Source: Gambelia wislizenii
Lineage: Eukaryota; Chordata; Lepidosauria; Squamata; Crotaphytidae
NCBI GenBank assembly: GCA_030847615.1
Contig: JAUMIR010000001.1
Span: 377,810,687-377,874,686, forward strand
Reading direction: 5' to 3'
Length of the DNA stretch: 64,000 bases
Shown here: positions 17,196 through 26,863 of the stretch, piece by piece
Numbering within the stretch: position 1 is the first letter of the stretch
Layout of the letters: each line of letters starts with the position of its first letter
Made by a program: the position numbers and the translations under genes
Notes under the pieces: model-generated
What the model saw: only the letters and a program-made list of their open reading frames with translations
Database searches by the model: none
Told to the model about the DNA's origin: nothing

Positions 17196-20100
17196 ATGCA
17201 AGACTCTGAAGATAGTGGACGGCCTGAGTGTCGTTCTGCCCTAATAGCCCTTGAACTATCACGGCTTAATATTGACATCGCTGCTCTTAGTGAAGTTCGC
17301 TTCCATGAGGAAGGCAGCCTTAAAGAACATGGCGCCGGCTACACACTTTACTGGTCTGGCAAACCCAAAACCGAAAAACATCTGTCAGGAGTAGGCTTTA
17401 TGATTAAAAACTCCATTGCCTCCAAACTCGAAACCTTGCCAACAGGACACTCTGATCGTATTATTTCCTTACGCCTCCCACATGTTGTTCTCTTTAGTAT
17501 ATATGCCCCAACTATGCAAGCCGACCCTGTAGAGAAAGACAAATTCTACACAGACCTACGCCAACTCATACAAAAAGTCCCTGTAGAAGATAAAATTATT
17601 ATCCTTGGTGACTTCAATGCCAGAGTAGGAAAGAACTCCGAAGCCTGGAAAGGTGTCTTAGGCAAGCATGGTGTTGGAAACTGCAATGATAACGGACGCC
17701 TCCTGCTAGAGTTCTGTGCAGAACAACAGCTGACTATTACAAACACAATCTTTCAGCAGAAAGATAGCTTGAAGACAACCTGGATGCATCCCCGATCCAA
17801 ACATTGGCACCTCATCGACTACGTTCTAGTCCGTCAGAGAGACATTCGTGATGTCCGTCATACACGAGTGATGCCCAGTGCAGAATGCCAAACAGATCAT
17901 CGCCTTGTCAGATGTAAACTAAATCTTCATCTTAAGTTCAAACCTAAGAGGGGTGGCATCTTAAAGAAGAGACTCCAAGTCAATCATCTTCAACAAGCTA
18001 CCATGAGAGACAACTTCCAGGCAAATCTACAAACGAAACTTGAAGACCATCCTACAGATCCTTCTCCTACAGTGCTTTGGCAACGTATCAAAAACAGTAT
18101 CCTCCAGTCTGCAGAAGAATCCCTTGGCTTCTCCCACAAGAAAAATCAAGACTGGTTTGATGAAAACAACCAAGAGATCCAGGAGCTGTTGGCAAGGAAG
18201 AGAGCTGCTCACCAGGCATACCTCGCCCAGCCAACCTGTCATGTAAGAAAAGCAGCTTTCCGCCTCACATGTAGCAAACTACAACAAAAACTCCGAGACA
18301 TGCAGAACAAGTGGTGGATCAATATAGCAGAAAAGACACAATGCTGTGCAGATCTGGGTGATCATAGAGGATTTTATGAAGCTCTTAAAGCAGTGTTTGG
18401 ACCTACTTATCAGGTCCAAAGCTCCTTATACAGTACAGATGGTCAAACATTAATTACTGATAAAGCCTCCATCCTAAATCGTTGGGCTGAACATTTTCAA
18501 AGTCTCTTTAGCGCCAACCGAGTAGTCCAAGCCTCAGCTATCCAATATATGATACAAAAACCAATGAAAAATGAATTGGACATAGCTCCCACTTTGGAAG
18601 AGACCCTTAAGGCCATACAGCAGATGAAAAACGGCAAGGCAGCTGGGATTGATGGAATCCCACCTGAAGTTTGGAAACACGGAGGTCATGCACTCCACGA
18701 AAAATTCCACGAATTCCTTGTGAATTGCTGGGAAAAAGGGGAACTGCCATCAGACCTCCGAGATGCAGTCGTCATCACCCTGTACAAGAAAAAAGGAGCA
18801 AAATCCGATTGCTCAAACTATCGAGGCATAACACTGCTCTCTATTGCTGGAAAAATCCTTGCAAGGATACTCCTGAACAGGTTAGTTCCTGCTATTGCAG
18901 AAGAACTTCTCCCTGAAAGCCAATGTGGCTTCAGAGCCAATAGGAGCACTACAGACATGGTATTTGCCCTTAGGCAACTGCAAGAAAAATGTAGGGAGCA
19001 GAACAAGGGTCTCTACGTAACATTTGTCGACCTCACCAAAGCCTTTGACACTGTAAGTAGAAAAGGTCTGTGGCAGATCCTGGAAAGACTAAGATGTCCC
19101 CCCAAATTCCTTAAAATGATTATCTTGCTACACGAGGGACAGCGTGGTCAAGTCAGATATGGCAATGCTCTTTCAGAGCCCTTTCTAATAACTAATGGAG
19201 TGAAGCAAGGTTGTGTTCTTGCACCAACCTTATTTACAATCTTCTTTAGCACGATGCTCCAAAGGGCTATGGCAGAGCTTGAAGAAGACGACGGCATCTA
19301 TATACGCTACCATACTGATGGTAGCTTGTTTAACTTAAGCCGTCTGAGGGCTCACACGAAGACTCTAAACTATCTAGTCCGTGAGCTGCTCTTCGCCGAT
19401 GATGCTGCCCTTGTTGCCCACACAGAAGCAGCTCTGCAGCGCCTAACATCCTGCTTTGCAACAGCTGCAGAGCTGTTTGGGCTAGAAGTCAACCTGAAGA
19501 AAACAGAAGTTCTTTACCAGCCTGCACCACAGGACGAACACCACCATCCCCACATTGCCGTCGGCAATTCAGTGCTCAAGTCCGTTCAGCAGTTCACCTA
19601 CCTGGGAAGCATCATCTCCTCAGATGCCAAGATTGACAAAGAGATCGATCACAGATTAGCAAAGGCATATACTGCATTTGGAAGACTTCACAAAAGAGTC
19701 TGGAGCAATAAACACCTGAGGCAAAGCACAAAAATCAGTGTGTATAGAGCCATCGTACTGTCTATCCTCCTTTATGGATCTGAAACATGGGTCACCTATC
19801 GCCACCACCTACGACTCCTCGAGCGCTTTCATCAGCGCTGTCTACGCACAATCCTAAATATACACTGGACTGACTATGTGACGAATGTTGCTGTCCTTGA
19901 GCAAGCAGGGATCACCAGCATTGAGGCCATGATATTGAGAACACAGCTGCGCTGGGCAGGGCACGTTTCTAGGATGGAGGACCATCGCCTCCCAAAAATA
20001 CTACTCTACGGTGAACTCGCCACGGGTCAGCGTAAGAGGGGTGCTCCAAAAAAGCGATACAAAGACTCCCTGAAACAACATCTCAGGCTTGGCCAAATTG

Positions 20101-20354
20101 ATCACCAACAGTGGTCCGCCCTGGCCTCACATCGGGAGGCATGGAGACGCACTATCCACAATGCTGCAGCCTTATTTGAGAACTCACGACGAACAAGTCT
20201 TGAAGAGAAACGACAACGCAGAAAGAATCACAACCCAAAAACATCACCCAAGGAGACCTTCTGCTGTGCTTTTTGCAACCGGAATTGTTTATCTCGGATT
20301 GGCCTTTTTAGTCATCAGCGCGCTTGCAGAAAGCGCGGGATGAGTCCTTCCTGA
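17196..20354 (+). CDS. RTE-like endonuclease/reverse transcriptase, copy B (1052 codons, intact)
   Basis: Same architecture and length as copy A: endonuclease motifs LSEVRF, LGDFNARVG and TDHRL; reverse transcriptase blocks ending in FADDAAL; C-terminal C-x2-C-x12-H-x3-C knuckle. All catalytic motifs seen in copy A are kept. The zinc-knuckle loop differs by one residue (NRNC versus NRTC). As in copy A, the endonuclease motif ACWNIRT lies in frame upstream of the first ATG. The 9-bp deletion between the copies upstream of that motif preserves the frame. Confidence 0.93.
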   Translation: MQDSEDSGRPECRSALIALELSRLNIDIAALSEVRFHEEGSLKEHGAGYTLYWSGKPKTEKHLSGVGFMIKNSIASKLETLPTGHSDRIISLRLPHVVLFSIYAPTMQADPVEKDKFYTDLRQLIQKVPVEDKIIILGDFNARVGKNSEAWKGVLGKHGVGNCNDNGRLLLEFCAEQQLTITNTIFQQKDSLKTTWMHPRSKHWHLIDYVLVRQRDIRDVRHTRVMPSAECQTDHRLVRCKLNLHLKFKPKRGGILKKRLQVNHLQQATMRDNFQANLQTKLEDHPTDPSPTVLWQRIKNSILQSAEESLGFSHKKNQDWFDENNQEIQELLARKRAAHQAYLAQPTCHVRKAAFRLTCSKLQQKLRDMQNKWWINIAEKTQCCADLGDHRGFYEALKAVFGPTYQVQSSLYSTDGQTLITDKASILNRWAEHFQSLFSANRVVQASAIQYMIQKPMKNELDIAPTLEETLKAIQQMKNGKAAGIDGIPPEVWKHGGHALHEKFHEFLVNCWEKGELPSDLRDAVVITLYKKKGAKSDCSNYRGITLLSIAGKILARILLNRLVPAIAEELLPESQCGFRANRSTTDMVFALRQLQEKCREQNKGLYVTFVDLTKAFDTVSRKGLWQILERLRCPPKFLKMIILLHEGQRGQVRYGNALSEPFLITNGVKQGCVLAPTLFTIFFSTMLQRAMAELEEDDGIYIRYHTDGSLFNLSRLRAHTKTLNYLVRELLFADDAALVAHTEAALQRLTSCFATAAELFGLEVNLKKTEVLYQPAPQDEHHHPHIAVGNSVLKSVQQFTYLGSIISSDAKIDKEIDHRLAKAYTAFGRLHKRVWSNKHLRQSTKISVYRAIVLSILLYGSETWVTYRHHLRLLERFHQRCLRTILNIHWTDYVTNVAVLEQAGITSIEAMILRTQLRWAGHVSRMEDHRLPKILLYGELATGQRKRGAPKKRYKDSLKQHLRLGQIDHQQWSALASHREAWRRTIHNAAALFENSRRTSLEEKRQRRKNHNPKTSPKETFCCAFCNRNCLSRIGLFSHQRACRKRGMSPS

Positions 20355-20397
20355 ATCTTCGTTTGCGAAGAAAAGCCAGAGAGAGAGAGACCAGGTT

Positions 20398-21225
20398 CAG
20401 CCGAACTAAACATTTTTCGTCCTCCTTCCTTTCAATGGGAGAGCATGAAGCGCAGGCCGAATTCTCTCCTTGAAATCCTAGGGATGTAAAACCCTAGATG
20501 TCCCTGTGTGTGGAGAAAGAGGTGAGCCTGTGGTGTTAGTAGGGACTTGGGGTGCCACCCTATCCGTAGAGGAAGGTGAAGCCCCATTGAGTGCAATGGA
20601 CCTGGCTTGCCTGTCTCCATCCAAAGAGGAGCATCTTTTTTGGCCTCCCTTGGATTTCATTCCTTCCCTTCAAAACCAAGGAGACCCAGAGCCTGAAGGA
20701 CGGGGGAGAAGTTCCTTTCTTCATAGTCCACTCAAGCCAGAAATGTCGGGTCCCTCTCCCCCATAGTCGCCTCCCTTCGATTATGCCTCCCTGCTTTTTT
20801 TCCCAGAGGGAGCCTTTCCAAGACCCTCCTTCTCCTCCTCCGGTATGGGGACGGGCAGGAAAAGACAGGGGGCGAGTGCCCAGCCCCACCACTCAGGTCC
20901 CTGCCCAGAAAGCACATATAAAGGCGACCCACAGGGCGGTTGGCCAACCAGGCTTTGGAGACAGCAGAGGACTCTGGCAATACAAAAATGGCGGATCCTG
21001 AACTGCCTGGCTTCCCTTGCAAGCCCACCCCCTCCAATGTCCAACCAATCATAATTCAGCTCTACTGTGCACCCCTTTCCTGGGATGGCGGTAAGTGTAA
21101 ACAACAATCACAAAAACCGGAGACTTTTGCTACCTGGGACAAATCGTGGGAACAATATGAAACAGATTCAAGATGATATCTCGATTCTCCCTGAGACAAA
21201 AACTGCTGTGTAACTGAGCCCATGG
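20398..21225 (+). repeat. unclassified GC-rich repeat X, copy 2
   Basis: Homologous in inverted orientation to 15110-15645. It contains a CATATAAAGG box near 20916, GC-rich CCTCCTTCTCCTCCTCCGG tracts, and the second copy of the 65-bp direct repeat (21147-21212). Open frames of 60-136 codons on both strands have biased composition and no recognisable domain, so I do not call genes here. Confidence 0.55.
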
Positions 21226-21787
21226 AGATTATCAGAGACAGCTAATGTGGTAACAAAACAACACCAAAGGAATGCAAAAGAATGCTATTATCATATGGCA
21301 TCATCCTTTTATATTTCACTGTCATTATTGTGGCATTTCTTTTTATTGATGGGCCAGAGCTGTCAATGGACTGCCCGTTTTGGTACCGGCATTGACAGTG
21401 TCTGAAACCTCGCACCATTTTTGACCCGTGAATACAGCGTCAATGGGTGGTCCTGCCAGAACACTTCCAGGTGGGATCATGAGAACCAGGTAGGCTACCC
21501 TCTTTTTTGTACCCTCTCTGGGTTACTTGCTATTTTTTTTTGTGTGTGTATGTGCTTTTGTGAACTTTTTTGTGTGTATTTTTCTTTTTCTTTTTGATTT
21601 TTCTGCACTCGCGTCTTCACATGAAAATGGGTAGGATTTCAGTCTGTTAGAGCTCCGTTCATTCCTGGGCTGCGTTTGGACAGAAGATAAGGTACGTCTG
21701 ATGGGGAGGGTTATTGTATCAGGACAGGGACAGGTCTGGAGATTGTGGGATAGGAACAGTTTTTGTGTTCCTGTCTGATAATCTCCT
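21226..21787. mobile_element. Harbinger-like MITE, copy 1
   Basis: Begins GGAGATTATCAGA and ends TCTGATAATCTCC, a 13-bp perfect terminal inverted repeat. The interior (from about 21520) matches 35691-35945, and about 21360-21480 matches part of the MITE at 42901. The flanking triplets are CAT and TAT, not a clean TTA duplication. No transposase. Confidence 0.65.
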
Positions 21788-23129
21788 ATGTCTCCTAAAA
21801 TAGTCCATCCAGCATGGCTACTGGGAGCAGTTTTTCAAAAAGTAACTTTTCTGGCGCGCGCGCGCACACACACACACACAAAGCAAGAGAGAGAGAGATT
21901 GAAAATGAATATCAAACCAGGCAAGGTTCACCAAGCAACTGAGTTACATAGCTATCCTTGAAGAGCTCTCTTTCCTTTAAGAAGCTTGGTGTAGTATAGG
22001 TGGCTATCAACAGTTTTTTAATTAATTAAAATTAATTAATTAATATGCAAAACCAAATATCCCCATGATGGTCACTTTAGTATGCATGCCAAGTTTCAGC
22101 TATCAAGATTGTATTGTCTTGGCGCTATATCCAGGAAATGCACACACTTGTATTATTATAGATAACAGTTTATTGTAAAACATGTTTATATAGGAAGAAT
22201 TGACAAATTATATTATTAAAATCTTCCTCCACAATCCATTAACAAATGTTTGGACATATTCAAAAGCTTTCATCAAATGAGCTGATAATTCTATTTGGAC
22301 ATTTAGAAGAAATTTTATTTTAGTAAGATCATCAGTTTCATCACAAGAAATGATTAGAGATTTATAGGTGCAGATGATCAACTGATCGGTTATTTTTCCC
22401 CCTAAGAAATGTTTTTATTTTATGTGTGTCATGTTTTATAAAACATGAAGAGAAGTTCACAGCTGCCTGTTTTCCATCTACCCTGTAAATGGGAAAAACA
22501 ACCAGTTCTTTCCTATAAAGAGGTAAACAGGATTTTTTTTTTAAAAAAAAGCCCAGTTAGAAGGAATGAATCACTTAGGCTTCAGTCTATAGAAAGCTGT
22601 ATCTAAAGCCTTATGTCAGTCATAATTAACTACTTCATTCAGTAACAATCTCATTAAATTCAAAAGGAATTAGTATTAGTACTTTCTCCTGGATCAGGAC
22701 CATAGGTTTGGCTGGACAGATGGAAGGAAGAACATTTCATTCTGCTGTGAAATATGGTAACCCTGAATTACCTTGAAAAGTTTTCCATCCTCTCTCTCAG
22801 CTCACTTAGAGATACTGAATCTTCAGATTGTTTCCATTTGGAAGTGCGACAACATTAATGTAAAAAAAAAATCTTCAAAAGAAGAGCAAATGTAAGCATG
22901 ACTTTGTACAATATTGTAATGGTACAAGACATTTGGATGCCTGAGGCAGAGGACAAAATGTGGAATCTCCCCACAATTCCACATACAGAAGCTGAATGGG
23001 ATTGGCAGTTTCTTATTTCAACAATAGTGATGGGACAGCAGCACCCATATCATACTTGAGGGAACAGTGGGCTTGCTTGGGGAGGTGGGCAGGGTGGGTG
23101 GATGGGGGTGAGTGTAAGCAGTATGGCAC
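21788..23129. other. no gene seen; CG/CA/GA simple repeat
   Basis: AT-rich sequence with a compound (CG)n(CA)n...(GA)n tract at about 21854-21898. No family recognised. Confidence 0.5.
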
Positions 23130-23143
23130 AAAGCAATATCTTC
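23130..23143. repeat. left target-site duplication of L1 copy 2
   Basis: AAAGCAATATCTTC here recurs exactly at 34892-34905, bracketing the whole nested block. Confidence 0.92.
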
Positions 23144-23689
23144 TTTTTTTAATTATTTTATTTACAAAATAGTTTTACAAAATATAAAACACAAGTACAA
23201 GTACAAGTACAAACATAGATATAAAACAGAGAAGAGAAAAAAAAGAAAGGAAAAAAAGAAAGAAAAAAAGAAAAAAAAAGAAAAAAGAAAAACTTGACTT
23301 CCTCATCAGCTGAGTTTTAACTTGTGCAATTGTTACCTCATTTATCTTTCTAATACAATACTGTAATGTTTTTCAATATTTTTAGAGAAGTCATGCATAC
23401 ATATATTTATATGTATAAATACATTTATATACATTTATATATATACATTTATGTACATTTATATTGTGTATCTTACCCTTCTGCATATCTAGTACTTCCT
23501 AAACTCATCTATAAAAATATCCAATCCATCTTGTATTTACGAAACATTACAACGTCTCATACAGTATTACCACACTATCAAATGTTTAGTTACGGTAATT
23601 TTGCAACTTTTATTCTTCCCAAATGAAATCTATCTTTTCCGTACCTATCAATCGAAAGATTCTTTTCTCCGCCTCTTTATCATTAATCT

Positions 23690-25219
23690 AAAAACCAAGT
23701 GACTGCATACAGATTCCATTCCAACTTCCAATATTCTATCAATTTTGCCCATTCTTCTCTAAACTTATTTGTGGATCGGTATTTAATCCAATGTGTAAGC
23801 TGCTCCATTCGTGCAACTTCTAATAACTTGTTCATCCATTCCTCTACCTTCGGTATGTCCTTTTGTTTCCAATATCTAGCATACGTAACTCTTGCTGTGG
23901 TGGTCATGTATAGCATTAAGCTTCTATCTTCTCTGGGAAACTCTTTCTCTATGATGTTTAATAAATACATTTCTGGTTTAAATCTAAGTTCCATTTTCAA
24001 TATTTTACAGATCTGATTATATATGTTCACCCAATATATTTTTGCTTTTTCACATGACCACCACATGGAAAAAAGAACTGTTCAATTCCTCACATTTCCA
24101 ACAAGTTGTTTTTACATCTTTATAAATTTTTGCCAATTTCTGTGGCGACATATACCAGCAGAAAAGCATCTTGTAGCGATTTGCCCTCAACTCCATACAT
24201 GGAGTAAATTTCATATTTCTCTTCCACAGCCTTTCCCAATCCTCAAGACGTATGTTATACCCAATATTTTGTGACCACTTAACATTATAATCTTTCACCA
24301 CCTCAGTTTCAAGTTCCAATTTTAGTAATAATTTGTATGCTTTGGAAAGTCAAGTCATTATTCTCTGTTAATAATATGTCCAGCTCTGTCTTCTGATGTT
24401 CTATTCCAATCAAGTTCTTATCCATTTTATACCTTTCCAACTATTGTTGATATTGAAACCAATTTGATATTTTCTGTTCTCCCTCCATCTCTTCTCTAGA
24501 TTTTATTAAATATTCCCCATCTTTATATTTTAATATATCTTTGTATATTAACCACACATCCAGGTTTGCCATCTCTGTTCCCCTGAAAGCTTCCTGGGGT
24601 GAAACCCATAATGGTAAGCTGGTATATAATTTTCTTTTTAGGCTCTTCCATGTTTTTAACATTGTATTTCTAATGATGTGATTTCTAAAAAATTTATCTG
24701 TCTTGTCTTTGTCATACCACAAGTACGAGTGTAATCCGTACCTGGTATCTACTCCTTCTAGTGTTAATATTCTATCATCTTTCAGACTAAACCAATCATA
24801 TAGCCAAGTCAACACACAAGAATGATAATAAATCCTCAAACTAGGAAGACCAAGACCTCCTCTCTCTCTTTCTTCTTGTAATACTTTCCATCTAATTCTA
24901 GGTTTTTTGTTTTGACAAATGAATTTTGACAGGTCTTTTTCCCATTGTCTAAATAACTTGTTATTGCCTAATACAGGTAGATTTTGAAACAAAAAAAAAA
25001 GCATTTTAGGGAGTACTGTCATTTTTATTGCTGCTATTCTCCCTAGGAGAGATAAGTTTAACTTTTCCCATTTTCCATGTCTTTTTTAATCTCATTCCAG
25101 ATCTTATTATAATTATTATCTACTAAATCCAAATTATTTTTTGTTAAGATTATTCCCAAATATCTAATCTTTTTTTTTTCTATCTTAAATTTAGATATTT
25201 CTTCTAAATTCTCCTCCTC
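23690..25219 (-). pseudogene. L1 copy 2 ORF2, C-terminal third
   Basis: The - strand encodes KYLGI-type C-terminal sequence, then PKMLFFLFQNLPV, KKPRIRWKVLQEERERGGLG and the region ending in a Cys-rich stretch (CWKCEEL, then a WWSCEKAK-type motif). All of these are also found in L1 copy 1. It is broken into at least three frames (24441-25022, 24050-24319, 23683-24066). The 12-bp target duplication of the inserted LINE occupies 25208-25219. Confidence 0.88.
25208..25219. repeat. target-site duplication, left copy, of the + strand LINE
   Basis: ATTCTCCTCCTC here is repeated exactly at 30331-30342. Confidence 0.92.
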
Positions 25220-25230
25220 GGAGGAGGGGC

Positions 25231-25239
25231 AAGATGGCG
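25231..25239 (+). promoter_or_regulatory. YY1-like site at the LINE 5' end
   Basis: AAGATGGCG lies 12 bases from the element start, in the same place and orientation as the YY1 site that sets transcription start in mammalian L1. Binding is inferred from the motif. Confidence 0.5.
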
Positions 25240-25307
25240 ACGGACTAACAACTTCTGAATTGTCCTCCCACTAACATCTGGCATTACCACCTATATATAC
25301 CTCCAAA

Positions 25308-26833
25308 ATGCCATCCAAAGGCAAGAAAAGAAATCGGACGAGCCCCTGTAATAATATTGACAAACAGGAATCCTCCAAAGCAGGAAAACAGATGAGGATT
25401 GACTCACTCTTCCCAGCGGCAGAGACAACACAGCCCGTGAGTAACAGATCTGTAACAACGGCTCCTTCTTTACTCCTTAAGCCATTACAGACACTTGAAC
25501 TAAACAAAACAGCCTCCCCAATTCCTCAAAGTGTAAATATAAATTATGGGACAGAGCAAGTTGAAAACAAAGTTGATAACAAAGTCAAACTCCCGGAGCT
25601 TGGCAGCATTCCCTACAATAACAGCGCTCAGCTCTTTTATGATTTCTGCAAACTGTCCATAGAGACTTTGATTCTTATTTTGCAAAGATTAAACAACATT
25701 ACCAATAAGCTTTCCCAACAAGATTTTCAAAGGCAAAACCCATATGGTACACAGGGGGTTAAAAATGTAGCAGATTTGGAGGAAATGACGTGCCCTGCCA
25801 CATCACAGGATGCAGTTAACCACAGCAGAGTGTTAAAAAAAATGAGCTTCTGTTGCAAATACATCACAACAGGCACTTGTTAAACGGAAAGAAGGCTGTT
25901 ATCAGATACCTTTCCCAACTTTTAAACATGCACAGCAAAACAATTGATTTAACAGACTGCCACTTTTTGCCCAGCCCAAGAGCTACCAAGCGAATTTTTT
26001 TGACCTTTAGCCAGGCAAATATTCCTAACAGGCTGTTACGGAAAAGAAATTTCCTCTGGAATGCACATTATATAGAAATTAACAGAGTTTTCAAGGATGA
26101 GATAGTCCGTGATCTCATCACAGGGAAAACAGCAACAATAACACAAAGAAGCAATAATTCTGCACACCAAGAGGGAGAACCTAAACACACCTTAAAGGAA
26201 GAAACTCAGGCTATTAATAATGAAGTAAATAAACTGAGAGAAAAACTCACAGAAATCTGGGAACACGCTCCCACAATACAGCTGATGAAAGATACCATCC
26301 TGAGTCAATCTAACAGCAATCCAGCCCCATTGAAATCAGCCCCCCCTCGCAGAAAACTGTCAGTGCATTATTCTGATATTTATGACAGTGAAAGTGAAAG
26401 TGATGACTCTCTACTCACAATCAAGGAAGCCTTGAAATCCCGAGTTGTAGCCAACACCCCTCCACAAATGCAATATACTGCAGATGCACCCCCATCTACA
26501 ATTAAACCCCAGGGGACTCAAGCATCCCTATGCAAACCTAGCTCAAGGGAAAAACAGTCTTCACTGCCACCTACCTCATCTCCTAAGCCAAAGAATGCCC
26601 CCCTCACTAAAGAGATGGGATCCTTGCTTGCTTCTGATCCTCATTTCACTTCCCATGCTGCATTGGTTCTTCCAATCTCCCTTCCAGAACAGGCAGGGCA
26701 AGAAGAACAGGAATGTGACTCACTACCCCTCCATCCTCAGAGGAGGACACAGCCACAGTCAACCCAGTCATTTAACCAACTGCCATCAGATGAATTACCC
26801 ATTCAGCCTGTGCCCTGCAATGCGACTGCCTGA
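25308..26833 (+). pseudogene. LINE ORF1, single frameshift
   Basis: The ATG at 25308 opens a Lys/Ser-rich N-terminus. The frame ends at 25883, while a second frame covers 25853-26833, implying one small indel near 25855-25880. The second half has a folded-looking segment (FLPSPRATKRIFLTFSQ) and then a Pro/Ser/Gln-rich low-complexity tail. No zinc knuckle or named domain was recognised. By position it is the nucleic-acid-binding ORF1 of the LINE. It ends 30 bp before the ORF2 ATG. Confidence 0.75.
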
Positions 26834-26863
26834 CCTCCAACAGACCAGCACAAGGTGACCCTT

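Larger units (their letters stand above)
16386..20389 (+). mobile_element. RTE-like LINE, copy B, full length with intact ORF
   Basis: Nearly identical to copy A over its whole length, from CCTCTCCATTGACGCCCC to the AGCCAGAGAGAGAGAG tail. Differences include a 21-bp tandem duplication near 17010 and a 9-bp deletion just upstream of the ORF. A candidate 8-bp duplication ACCAGGTT occurs at 16349-16356 and 20390-20397. This leaves about 29 extra bases (with a small ACCTGGTTTCC hairpin) ahead of the usual 5' end. The high identity of two copies with open frames suggests recent activity of the family. Confidence 0.88.

Noticed and set aside
20591..21176. Frames of 60-136 codons in repeat X as a host gene
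   Set aside because: Present in a repeated unit, not preserved between its two copies, and on both strands.
16208..21212. The 65-bp direct repeats as target-site duplication of one large insertion
   Set aside because: Far too long for a target duplication and not at the element boundaries; more likely a dispersed repeat.
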